Part shown: in pieces, positions 24,591 through 35,954 of the stretch
How positions within the stretch are numbered: position 1 is the first letter of the stretch
Layout of the letters: the number at the start of each line of letters is the position of its first letter
Source of the DNA: Perkinsus olseni
Lineage: Eukaryota; Perkinsozoa; Perkinsida
Direction of reading: 5' to 3'
DNA: 47,405 bases
Assembly (NCBI GenBank): GCA_013115125.1
Contig: JABANN010000250.1
Span: 1 to 47,405, forward strand
Position numbers and translations under genes: made by a program
Notes under the pieces: model-generated
The model's database searches: none
What the model was told of the DNA's origin: nothing
The model's input: the letters and a program-made list of their open reading frames with translations, nothing else

Positions 24591-25503
24591 ATGATATCGT
24601 TCGCTCGCTTATTGTTGTGGATATCGGCCTTGAGCTCAACGTTGGGCCTGCAGTCCAATAAACGAAAGCGAGCCAGAACATCTGAGGCCCATCAAGAAGT
24701 AACCGTGGGTGGGATAATACTTCAAGGTGACTCCGCGTGTCTATTTTTCAGGTTGGAAATGATGTTGAAAAGAGACTCGATCGTCTGGAAACCCAAATTT
24801 CTTGGCTCATCAATGAAATTTCTTCGCTGAAATCTCAGAGATGGGAGCAAAACTATAAAATGTCCAAACGAGCTGATGAGATATCGGAACTCAAAGATGG
24901 AGTGTCAAAGCAAACAGACTTGATTTCGGATATAATTGACTTTACCAGACAGGTAAGTTTTCGACAGCTGCAGGGCCTCGATCCGATAAGTCTCGTTGCA
25001 GATTGAAAGTACGAGTCACGTCTGCAAAATCCGGTATTCTGACACCACCTGGTCCATGGAAGATAGGAGTCTTGATGGTGGCGGCTACTCGATCTACTGG
25101 GGCGGACTTGAACTAAATAGCAAGGCAATCTCTTATTGGTGATGCCTTTATTAACCCATCAACGCGTTCGTTGGATATTGAATGCCTCAGGGTGAACGGA
25201 GACTCTGTAAGCTTAGAGATCATTGGGAATGGGAAGATTGGGGTTATCGGGGGAGACGCTGATCAAATCGGAAGGTTCTTCTCCGAGGTCCTCCCGTTCA
25301 CTCATCTACTTAATAGAGTGGCGGAAGGCTTCCAAAATGGGATGACATACTACCAGTGTTTGCTGCTGAGAACATACATTCACTGGCATCCTCCTAACGG
25401 ATACAATGGGGGCAGGAACTGGATAAAGAAGTTCCTTGACGTTAATGTCAATAAGGCTCTGGCTCTAATGGAACAGCACGGAGGAATTGTTACCAACTTT
25501 TGA
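24591..25503 (+). CDS. Secreted coiled-coil protein, tandem paralogue B (unknown family)
   Basis: Exons 24591-24698, 24752-24952, 25002-25138 and 25191-25503 encode 252 residues. The leader MISFARLLLWISALSSTLGL is a clear signal peptide, followed by QSNKRKRARTSEAHQE, almost the same basic block as in paralogue A. Exon 2 is 67 residues of coiled coil (KRLDRLETQISWLINEISSL), about three heptads longer than in A. Exon 3 (GGGYSIYWGGLELNSKAISY) corresponds to exon 3 of A. Exon 4 holds the C-terminal domain (DQIGRFFSEVLPFTHLL) with Cys and Trp residues (CLLLRTYIHWHPPNGYNGG). Exon 4 of B corresponds to exons 4 and 5 of A, so one intron was gained or lost. The family appears lineage-specific; its function is unknown. 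Confidence 0.76.
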
Positions 25504-26175
25504 ACAACTTTATCGTCTTCGTTCTGGTGTTGATGCTTATCGGAGATATTGTCGCGTTGACCCTCGTGAACTCAACGACCGGGTGAGAGTCTGTCTGATA
25601 CAGTCTGCGTAGCATAGATGACATCATCGGGCCATCCACTACCAGCTGGCGACGGCTTGGATCAGGTAATCGGAGCCGAAAATAGAGGGATTATCAGAAA
25701 CTTCGGAATGTTCTAACCATGTAACTTCGCTGTGAGTGTCGAGACTGTGATGGCGCGTAACGCGCCGCGCGTTTGAAACAAATACTTAACGAGTACAATA
25801 GTGAGACAACTGCAATTGTGATAATGTAGCCAAAGAGAAGAGACCTCGTAGGAGTCACACGTGAAAAATTACCTCCCATGGGAGTGTATGAGCTTCTGCG
25901 ATATGCTATCCCTTGTTGGTAGTCGTGGTGGATGCCCCCGAACACGCGTGGCCCCCGTGTCTCTCTGACCTATACGTTGGACGATCGAATCCTGTCCTCC
26001 CCTACCCAACTGAATAACTCAGAGCAGTCGCATGGTATCGGTCGAAGTGAAAACGATTGCCCACGAGCGAGCTTAAAAAGTCACTAGAAATTACGCGCCT
26101 CTAATGAAAAGGTACACTAACTTTCTGATAGAAAAACTAACAAATCTTTGCTGCCGCGTCTCGCAATAACCGCTT
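25504..26175. other. Spacer between convergent genes
   Basis: Directly after paralogue B a short hydrophobic frame (MLIGDIVALTLVNSTTG, near 25531) is open but cannot be extended. The rest shows no gene. It presumably holds the 3' UTRs of paralogue B and of the minus-strand thiolase. Confidence 0.45.
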
Positions 26176-27826
<1,651 letters not shown>

Positions 27827-28494
27827 GATGAATGGGAGGAGTAAGCCTACCACGGGCAAAGGTGAAAATCTAAGCGGAAGGGCGAAAATCTAAAGAACGC
27901 TAGCAAAAAAAGGAAAAAGTTAGTTTAGAAACAGAAAAAACTAGAGAGTGTGGCAGGAGAAACCCTTAAAAAACAGAAACCCGACACAGGTCGCCCTCCG
28001 GGCGACCTTCACCTAAAACCCGAAGGCCGAGGATCGTGGGTCATAGGTCATCTAAGGGTTGGAAGCGTATTGCTGGGCAGAACCATCTTTAGAAATTAGA
28101 CGATTTCTTTAGAAAAGAGTATTTCCCCGCCTCCCACACTGACAGCACCCAATGATGGGACGGTGCTTCAATCGACTGATGCACCCACCAACTCTGGCAC
28201 GATCAATTTCCGAGACACAACATCGTCGTAGTTCCCCAGCGAACCTCCAAGTTAACCGAAAAACCGGAGAGACTTACTTTGAGAAGACCAGACAGCCTCA
28301 CAAGTAAACGCGCAGTCCATCTCGAAATCGATCATCCGGGCGAGCGCGAGTTGAACAGCGCATCTTCACTTGAACAACAACTCCGTCTTTGTCTGGGAAA
28401 TTTTCATTGAGGATGGGAGAAATAATGGTTAGCGACAATGATAATGATAATCCTGCGTACAGAGCATCAAAAATAATTATACGGAAAAAGACTG
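27827..28494. other. Spacer between thiolase and ammonium transporter
   Basis: No coding exon seen. A-rich tracts at about 27905-27945 and a small GC-rich inverted repeat near 27993-28003 (GCCCTCCGGGC) are visible. It should hold the thiolase promoter and the transporter 3' UTR. Confidence 0.5.
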
Positions 28495-30030
28495 TCAACT
28501 GACAGCGATCATTTGGACCCCCGGGAGGCCTTCCACAGGCGGTCTCAAGTCATCGTCAGTCGACGGCGATCGGCTCCGCTTTCCACTCATGTGGTAGGCG
28601 GCCGCAGGGGCGTGTGCTGACTGATCATATCCTCTCAACTCGTGGTCTTGGTCGATCCGGAAAATCTTGAGGAGCCTCATCGCGCCAAAGACGACAGCGC
28701 TGCAGCCGCCAACGTACCCGATGATTGCGACGATGCCAAGCAATTGGATGCCGAACTGGTACCCGGCACCAACGTCGGGGGAGAAACTCATCGAACTCAT
28801 TCCCTTGGCGAAGTCGAAGAAGGGGACGGCCAAGACGCCCCATATACCGCAAACACCGTGGATGGGGAAAGCGTCGAGCGGGTCGTCGATTTTCAGGAGG
28901 CGAATTCCTGCTGAGGCACACTGGTAGAAAACACCGCCGATCGCGCCGATGATGATGGCGCAGCCGGGGATGACATTCGAGCAGCCGGCGGTAATTGAAA
29001 CCAGTCCAGCTAGGATGCCGTTGCAAACACCTGCCACGTCAAACTTGTGGCCGGGAAGAAGACCGAAGCGGATAACGAACAGAGTGAAGCCTCCAGAGGC
29101 TCCGGAGAGGACAGTGTTGACGGCGGCGAGGGCGGCGGTGTGGGCCGTAGCTGCATCGCTCATGCTGAGGGTCGAACCGGCGTTGAACCCGAACCAACCG
29201 AACCATAGGATGAAGGTGCCGAGGACGATCAGAGGGATCGAGTGAGGGTCGAAGACGGACTGATCGACACTGGGGTCGAACCTTCCACGACGGGGTCCGA
29301 GAATAGCAGCGCCGACCAGCGCACCGATTCCGCCGGTCAGATGGACGATTCCGCTGCCGGCGAAATCAAAGTAGGGAGAGTCGAAGTCGTTGGTGAGCCA
29401 GAATTCGCCGCTCCAACCCCAGGCAACTACGAAGGGGTAAATAAAGCCCGTCATGATCGCCGAGTAGACGAAATAGCTGACAGAGTTGACACGCTCAGCG
29501 ACACCGACACCACCGGACACGATGGTAGCAGCAGTCGCTGAAAAAGCCCACTGGAAGAACCAGTCCTTGAGGGCGTACTCGCCAGCCACAGGGACGTTGC
29601 TGCCATCATCAGGCCAAGACGTGAGGCCACGACCGAAAAAGCCATGCGAGTCGCCGTAACCATAGGCGATGGCAAAACCAAACGCCCACCAGAAGAGCGT
29701 ACCGACGCAGACGTCCAATAGATTCTTCAAAAGGATACTCTGCACGTTATTAACCCTGACGGCGCCGGCCTCGAGGGAAGCGAACCCGGCTTGCATGAAC
29801 ATGACCAAGGCACCGCAGACCAGCAGCCAAATGGTATCGGTCGCGGCCTTCAGACCATCTTCGGTAGCCGATTGAAGTGACCTAGAGGAGCTCTCCAAGT
29901 CCACTACACGGGCTTGCAGCAGACGATATTCTCGGAGTAAATCAGCAGTGCTCAACTCGTCGGTGGCCTCGATGATGGTCAACACCAACAATAAGGTGAC
30001 TAGGGTAGGCAAAGGAATCGAAGGTGCCAT
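28495..30030 (-). CDS. Ammonium transporter (Amt/MEP family), copy 1
   Basis: A single exon of 511 codons plus stop. A hydrophobic leader (IPLPTLVTLLLVLTIIEA) is followed by a lumenal or outside stretch and the Amt core with about eleven transmembrane helices. The family signature region reads YFDFAGSGIVHLTGGIGALV, which carries the first pore-side His, and FPIHGVCGIWGVLA carries the second. The LGPRRGRF loop follows the signature. The protein conducts ammonium or ammonia across the plasma membrane or an internal membrane. The C-terminal tail is polar (SGKRSRSPSTDDDLRPP), probably cytosolic. It lies in tandem with copy 2 on the same strand, 627 nt downstream of it. Having no intron sets it apart from most genes here. 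Confidence 0.95.
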   Translation of the reverse strand: MAPSIPLPTLVTLLLVLTIIEATDELSTADLLREYRLLQARVVDLESSSRSLQSATEDGLKAATDTIWLLVCGALVMFMQAGFASLEAGAVRVNNVQSILLKNLLDVCVGTLFWWAFGFAIAYGYGDSHGFFGRGLTSWPDDGSNVPVAGEYALKDWFFQWAFSATAATIVSGGVGVAERVNSVSYFVYSAIMTGFIYPFVVAWGWSGEFWLTNDFDSPYFDFAGSGIVHLTGGIGALVGAAILGPRRGRFDPSVDQSVFDPHSIPLIVLGTFILWFGWFGFNAGSTLSMSDAATAHTAALAAVNTVLSGASGGFTLFVIRFGLLPGHKFDVAGVCNGILAGLVSITAGCSNVIPGCAIIIGAIGGVFYQCASAGIRLLKIDDPLDAFPIHGVCGIWGVLAVPFFDFAKGMSSMSFSPDVGAGYQFGIQLLGIVAIIGYVGGCSAVVFGAMRLLKIFRIDQDHELRGYDQSAHAPAAAYHMSGKRSRSPSTDDDLRPPVEGLPGVQMIAVS

Positions 30031-30657
30031 GAAAACACAGCACCGAGAAACACACTGCGGAGCGGCTTGGACATTACGATTTCAGTGCCAGCATCGTGTC
30101 CGGGTGAGGCTATGGGCGAGCGATGAGAGACGCCACAAGACGCAGTAACGCAGAGTATAGCGAAACGAAATATCCGCGATGTGCGAAGGAAAGACGACGC
30201 CCGCTGTGCTCGAGCTCGCCTGAGGTGAACTCTCGCGCCGTAGCCCCATCTGAGGTTTGTTGCTAGTTTGAACGGAAGTAATGGAGACTGTGGAATTCTC
30301 GGTCGGGTAATGTGGCAGGCAAACGACGTGGCCAACACTCATGGCTCATCGGAACCTCAGCGAGAGTTGTGGTATCTCGGCCTAGTGATCGGGGAAGAGA
30401 CTTTCAGTCACGGAGCTCTGGTCGCCGTCTTTCTCGATCACTGACACTTGCTGCTGCAATTTCGGACACCGCCGCTTCAGGCTGACTTCGGATGCACCGT
30501 TGAAGATGTTACGGACGCAACACTGAACAAGATTCACTACTCCATTAGGCTACTGTAGTTAGGCTAGGTCATGGAACAACGGTAAAAAATACAGTCACTA
30601 CTATAAGTTATCAAAAATCTCATATCGTTCATCATCAGCAGAGAAACCCCCCCCGGA
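30031..30657. other. Spacer between the two ammonium transporter genes
   Basis: No gene recognised. A run of about eight C occurs near 30649-30656, just downstream of the copy 2 stop. Confidence 0.5.
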
Positions 30658-32247
30658 TCATGTGCTGCTGAGATCATCAAAATCATGGGCCCGCGAATCC
30701 CAGCTGACCCCGGCATTGAGGTTGTTCAGTTTAGACGTTGTCCCGCGTTCAGGCCGTCGACCCTCTTCCAGCGAAGGTCGAGGACAGCGCTCAATGGCCG
30801 GGGCCGCGTCCACGCGAAGGAAGTGTATCATACGGAAGAGGCCAAAGACAAAGAGGCTAGACGCCCCGACGAATGCCGAGATGACCACGACCGCAAGAAG
30901 TTGGATCCCGAATTGGTAGCCAACGCCCACGTTCGGGGCAAAACTGATGGAACCCATGCCGTCGGAAAAGTCCAGCAGGGCCACTGCCAGAACGCCCCAG
31001 ACACCGCAAGCTCCGTGTATAGGGAAAGCATCAACGGGATCGTCTATCTTCAACAGGCGAATCGACCAGGAAGATATCTGATACAGAATGCCTCCTACAA
31101 CGCCTATTATGAGAGCTCCGCTGGGAGTCACGTTGGCGCAGGGGCCTGTGATCGACACTAAGCCAGCGAGGACGCCGTTGCAAGCCGCCTTCACGTCGTA
31201 CTTGTGATACTTCAAGATGATGTACCGCAAGATGAAGGTCGACAACCCGCCCATGGCCGCACTTAACGTGACATTAACAGCGATCAGGCTCGCAGTGATG
31301 GCTTGGGCGGTAGTGTGCAGGGCGTGAGTCGATCCCATGTTGAAGCCAAACCATCCAAACCAAAGGAAAAGAGTGCCGAGGACTATCAAAGGCAAGGAGT
31401 GGGGATCGAAGTCGGCCTGGTCCACGCCCTCCTTGAAACGGCCAGACCTCGGCCCTAGGACCACAGCGCCAGTGAGAGCCCCGATGCCGCCTGTCAAGTG
31501 TATGACACCGCTGCCAGCGTAGTCATAGTAGGGGGAGTCAAACGAGGTCCGAAGCCAACCGTCGGGATTCCAAGTCCAGGACACCACCAAGGGGTAGATG
31601 ACGCTAACCATGATCGCCGAATAGATGAGGTAACTCTCCACCCGGGCCCGCTCGGCGATGCCCCCCGACACTATCGTCGCGGCAGTGGTTGAGTACCCCC
31701 AGTGGAAGAACCATTCAGAGAGGGAAAACGTGCCGGCGGCTGGGGTAGTGCTGTCATCAGGCCAAGACAAAAGCCCCTGGCCGAAAAAGGCGTTTTGGGA
31801 CTCCTGAAGACTGTAGGCGATGGCGAAGCCAGTGGCCCACCAACAGAAGCCTCCGACGCAGACGTCGAGGACGTTCTTCAGGAGGATGCTCTCGACGCTG
31901 GCGATTCGAACGGAGCCGACTTCTAGCGATGTGAAACCGACTTGCATGAAGAAGATGAGAGCACCGCATAGGAGTAGCCAGAGGGTGTCGGTGGCGAAGG
32001 AGAGCTCCTTTACGGCCTCGTCGAGGGAGGCAAGCGTCGGGTCCTCTCCGGACTGCAGACGGCGATGCGCGGTGGCGGTCGGCAGCTCCGGCAAAATGCC
32101 CGATTCAGTATCCATCGGGTACGTTGCCGATTGAGCATAGCAGACCAGTGAGGTACTTGCTACTACCACCACCAGCAGCAGTGGTAGGGGCGGAAGGGAC
32201 AGAGGCATGTAACACCACTGAGGAACGACAACGGCGATTACCACCAA
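30658..32247 (-). CDS. Ammonium transporter (Amt/MEP family), copy 2
   Basis: A single exon of 529 codons plus stop. Two N-terminal Met residues are possible; the second (at 32208) gives a compact signal peptide, MPLSLPPLPLLLVVVVASTS. The core aligns with copy 1 throughout: FFMQVGFTSLEVGSVR, YYDYAGSGVIHLTGGIGALT with the first pore His, LGPRSGRF, WFGWFGFNMGST and FPIHGACGVWGVLAV with the second pore His. Copies differ most in the leader, in the loop before the first core helix and in the C-terminal tail. Copy 2 reads SGGIAERARVESY where copy 1 has two extra residues (SGGVGVAERV). They are clearly duplicated paralogues, but not recent, because silent and replacement differences are spread along the gene. 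Confidence 0.95.
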   Translation of the reverse strand: MVVIAVVVPQWCYMPLSLPPLPLLLVVVVASTSLVCYAQSATYPMDTESGILPELPTATAHRRLQSGEDPTLASLDEAVKELSFATDTLWLLLCGALIFFMQVGFTSLEVGSVRIASVESILLKNVLDVCVGGFCWWATGFAIAYSLQESQNAFFGQGLLSWPDDSTTPAAGTFSLSEWFFHWGYSTTAATIVSGGIAERARVESYLIYSAIMVSVIYPLVVSWTWNPDGWLRTSFDSPYYDYAGSGVIHLTGGIGALTGAVVLGPRSGRFKEGVDQADFDPHSLPLIVLGTLFLWFGWFGFNMGSTHALHTTAQAITASLIAVNVTLSAAMGGLSTFILRYIILKYHKYDVKAACNGVLAGLVSITGPCANVTPSGALIIGVVGGILYQISSWSIRLLKIDDPVDAFPIHGACGVWGVLAVALLDFSDGMGSISFAPNVGVGYQFGIQLLAVVVISAFVGASSLFVFGLFRMIHFLRVDAAPAIERCPRPSLEEGRRPERGTTSKLNNLNAGVSWDSRAHDFDDLSST

Positions 32248-32419
32248 CGAGGGTGCTGCACTACTTCCGAAGAGTACTAGCTCTTACCGTGCGCAACTTC
32301 GCAACTATCGTAGCAGTCACCGAATTCCGCAGGATTGAAAACACGAGACAGCGATCGAGGGAAGGTTACACATCCGAAACAAAAAATGGATGAACTCATC
32401 TTCAACTATGACGCTGTTG

Positions 32420-33723
32420 CTATTGACGACGATGGTCCTGCTCATCATCATCATCATCCTCCGCATGCTTGTCCTCGATCAATGCATCTGACAACGACGA
32501 GACGTGTGAGGCTGGCTGAGGTGTCGACGCAGCGCTCATCCTATGGGACCTACAGTTCAGGGCGCAGAGAGCCGAGATGAGCGTCAGTTGGATCATCGTG
32601 GACTTCCACGGCAGGTTGGATACCACGTCCTGACGGATACAACATAGGCCGGAAGTGAGACCAGCGTCAGACTACCATCAAGGGCTGTGGGTCGGGTAGG
32701 TTGGGGTTCTCGCTTTGGCATCTCAGTATGGTAGACATACTCAGGAAGGGCGTAGTGAGGACAGCACCATGACCGACAAGGCAAGCTCGAAGCTGACAGG
32801 GGCAAGTGTTGCTAGGCTGCGGGCTGCTGGGCTCGATCGAGCGCCTACCACTAATTCGTCTGTTTTGTCCAGCTTCGGATGTCGCGATCGCAAGAGGGAC
32901 ATGACCCACTGGGAGAACTCCTCGTATGATAAGGAAATCATGTAGGGTATAACTCCCGACCAAAGGCCGCCAACGCCGTCATACCTGACAGGGATCGATC
33001 CTGGGGCCTTCGGGTTGCAAGACGATCTCCTCAACCAAGTACACTGTGGCTCTCCTCAGCCAACCCTGTTTTACTACTTAACGGTCTCCTTGAAGCACTG
33101 CTGCAGCCCACAGTCCAATATCGGGTCCTGTCCATAAACAGCGATACGGGCTGTCGCCAGCAGCAACGGGTACGTTACGAACTCCACTGCGTACCTTTCC
33201 ATGGTAGACGACTCGCTCCGACCACTGCCACGAGAAAGGTAAACAGAAGAAGAGTTACCTGTAGGCTGTCTTCTTCCTAGAGCTCACCTCGAGCCCCGTC
33301 GCGGGGTACTTGAGGATGACCTTGGCGCAACTGTGCAAAATATTGACCTAAGTTGGGGAGGGAGAGGAATCTCAGGTCGCACCGCGAACAGCGCAAGCTC
33401 GATAGGCCCATCAAGGCTCCAGACTCCCTTAGTACGTCCACTCCCCTGAACAGTGCTCCCACGCCATAAACGTGTTTGATATCTTTCATTTTGTGCAGCA
33501 CCAAAGGCATGCGGATCTTTTCAGCCTTCCGCAATGCTAGCAGCTGCGGGTCCTTGTAGACCAACAGACGAGCATTCGCCTACAACGACAGGAGAGATTG
33601 AGCACAGTCGAGTACCACTAGAAGCACTACCATGAACATAGGATAGGTAAGCAGGAGCGTCGGGGACGGGACCAAGTCCTTGAAGAGCTGCTTCAGTGAG
33701 CTACTGTCGTCGTGTCTCGTCAT
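32420..33723 (-). CDS. Mitochondrial carrier family protein, carrier-homologue (MTCH-like) type
   Basis: Seven exons from 5' to 3': 33631-33723, 33436-33579, 33288-33347, 33078-33211, 32852-32984, 32676-32816 and 32420-32629; 304 residues, the size of an SLC25 protein. Helix 1 reads PTLLLTYPMFMANARLLVYK, with the carrier-type proline but without a full PX[DE]XX[KR] motif. Each repeat has the loop before the even helix: VYGVGALFRGVD and YDGVGGLWSGVIPY. The second repeat starts YAVEFVTYPLLLATARIAVY. GLWSG and TYP resemble MTCH1/MTCH2, outer-membrane members that do not transport like ordinary carriers and act as insertases in animals. The C-terminus is acidic (EDDDDDEQ). The start at 33723 is the Met before helix 1. 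The acceptor at 33211 is the least certain boundary. Confidence 0.72.
32436..32459 (+). repeat. CAT trinucleotide tract in coding sequence
   Basis: Repeated CAT units at the 3' end of the MTCH-like gene. On the minus strand they form the GAT-rich codons of its acidic poly-Asp tail. Confidence 0.8.
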
Positions 33724-34049
33724 AAAGGAAAGGGCAACAAACCTATATGGGAGCTCGCAGGATCAGTCGTTAGACAAGGACTGATGGCTCAGCCCGCTGT
33801 CCCTTCCCCAGATCCCGAACCCAACAAGGTCTTCCACCAGAGACAGGAGAACAGGCATGTCTCAATGGCATGCCAGGGATCTCGTCGGTCTCCTTAAGCT
33901 CTAAAACTGACCGGTCTTTCTCCTTGGCAGCCCTATCCACTGGCTTTCGGAAAAAGACGTGGCGATCTCTGGACGGGACACGCGAGACAGCTATTCCTCA
34001 GAGGAGTAACTCACGGTCAATCCATCACGATCACTGAGGTATCTTCTAG
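33724..34049. other. Spacer between two minus-strand genes
   Basis: No exon assigned. It may include the last exon of the coiled-coil gene whose 3' end is not fixed. Confidence 0.4.
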
Positions 34050-35448
34050 CCCCACTATCAGTACGCGTCAACCTACCAGACCGCGTTTTCTAAAATGCCA
34101 AGATACGCCGTCATACACTACTCGGTATCCTGCCTTCGGCGGAGGCATCTCTTCATATTCGCGCTTCGCTCCGCTAGTGCCTTCTCCTCATTCTCCCTGA
34201 GCCTCCCATATAGCTACCTTCACCGCACGAGCCCACCACTACCGATGAAGTTGCCGTTGCAGTCGGTCCTTTTCAATCTTCGTCACTGCGCCACGAATTT
34301 CCTTGCCATGTCGTTCCATCATCAGCTTCATTCTCAAATTCTGTCTGTCGATGGCCGTCCATGTCCAGCCAGAATGCGGGCGCCCTCATCCCTACTGTCT
34401 GGTCGCCTCCTTAGCACTTCTCGCTCCGTCTCTCGCGGTCAGACTTTGGATCCTCCCTTTCAAGCTGCAGGCCTCCTGGTAACACCCTACACTTCCCACA
34501 GCCCCTCTTGCTAACGACTACCCCGCTACTACCAAGCTTGCCAAGAATATGATACTTCTTCTCCAAATCCCTCAGCTCGGTGGATTTGCGAAGTCCTCGG
34601 TTGGACCCAGGATACGACTGAGCTTCGAACTCCTCCATCTAAGACGATCTACAGGCGTTCGGGCCTCGATTATCATCTGCGCGACTCCGCAAAGCCCGGG
34701 CCTTATCAATAGAATTCGCCACTCTCAGCAGCATCGCCTCCAAGGACACATGAGAATTTTGCGAGACCGAAATTCTCATCCACTGTGCACGCACAGTGTA
34801 AGTCAGTTTCTGGATTGCCGCCTAAGACCCCAGACCGGAGAATCCGCCCGCACGTCTCATCATCCTCTACGCTACTAACTACATGAACCCCGCAAGCTTC
34901 CGCTGATACTCAGCGTGGATGAGATATCCAAAGGCATGTCGTGCAAAGGAGAATAGTGAAAAAGAGAAGCCACGGTACTTTAGTGATATGGCGCTGTTGT
35001 ATCCGGTTCAACATGGCGAAGGCTCGAGCCTCATATTCCAGCATGAATCGGTCCCATGCCTCCACGAATGCCCGCTGTCGATGCTCAATCACCTGAAGAG
35101 TACCTGTGGACTGCCGTTACTACCACTACTATCGGTAACAGCGAGCGACCTGCTACCCACGAAAAAATGGCCATCTCACCAAATCCAGTGCCTCGGCCTC
35201 TTCTCTATGTTGGTCCCTCATCCGATGGCGCGTCTAACGTGATCATCCGGAGACCGTAAGAGCCCACCGGTACCTCCCTCTCCACTATAGTCGCTTCTGT
35301 AGCGATTCCAGTATCCGTTCTCCGGTCGCCATGACTTCTGTAAAATTTGGTCGCTGGCCCACGAGTTCGCTCTACCTCACCCCCTCATTGCGTCCTTTTC
35401 CCGGTCAAGGTGTTTCGAAGTAGAATAGGGGAAGGCAGAAACACTCAT
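34050..35448 (-). CDS. Coiled-coil protein, unidentified (3' end approximate)
   Basis: The first exons are firm and chain in frame from ATG at 35448: 35381-35448, 35268-35337, 35180-35233, 34979-35092, then one starting at 34908. They read MSVSAFPYSTSKHLDREKDA, ... TEATIVEREVP, MRDQHREEAEALDL, VIEHRQRAFVEAWDRFMLEY and YQRKLAGF. This is charged helix with heptad spacing. Further downstream, coding-like helical pieces continue: LLRVANSIDKARALRSRADD (about 34650-34710), ELRDLEKKYHILGKLG (about 34530-34580), RMKLMMERHGKEIRGAVTK (about 34270-34330) and ENEEKALAERSANMKRCLRR (about 34130-34190). Their splice sites were not all resolved, and the stop is estimated. I do not recognise the protein; coiled-coil proteins of this type are often cytoskeletal or flagellar. 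Confidence 0.58.
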
Positions 35449-35954
35449 GTCCTTCGCCCGAGAAGACATGAAGGCTTGACTGGGGTGGAAGGAGCACACT
35501 ATACGCTGTTTTCGAGCCTTGATTGGAAGTGCTTGAATACCCGACGAGTCCAGGATTCAGTTGGCGGGCCACAAGAGCTCGAACTTTCACGAATGAGGGT
35601 GCGATCGGATGGCGACGAAATCGAATAGTGTGTGACAGTTTCTTATGTTCCGTTGCCGGTGAACGCCTATTTTCAGGCTGGAGAGTAAGACGAGATTTCA
35701 TTCTGCGCCACACCGTGGAGAGAGATCGCAGAGCACATCTTATGGTCGAACCACGTAAAATATCTAGAGGTCGAACCATGCGACGTATCTTGAGGCCATG
35801 CCACGCAACGTCGCGTGCGCATGCGTGCAGACGATCTCGCTCGCCGCGCGTCGCGCAACCTGTGGCGTTTGTTGATCGTTCGATTACTCTAGGGTCGAGG
35901 ACCGCTCATTCCGTGGTACTTGTTCGAATAGTCAGGTTAACTTTGTCTTCCAAT
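35449..35954. promoter_or_regulatory. Divergent promoter region of HSP70 copy 1 and the coiled-coil gene
   Basis: The 506 nt between the divergent start codons at 35448 (minus) and 35955 (plus) hold no gene. They include a perfect three-unit heat-shock element (listed separately) and a repeated CGAACCA-type motif (GTCGAACCACG at about 35749 and GTCGAACCATG at about 35771). Confidence 0.5.
35581..35593 (+). promoter_or_regulatory. Heat-shock element (three perfect alternating units)
   Basis: GAActTTCacGAA fits the HSF consensus of three inverted nGAAn units exactly. It lies 362 nt before the start codon of HSP70 copy 1 and 133 nt before that of the divergent coiled-coil gene. Confidence 0.5.
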
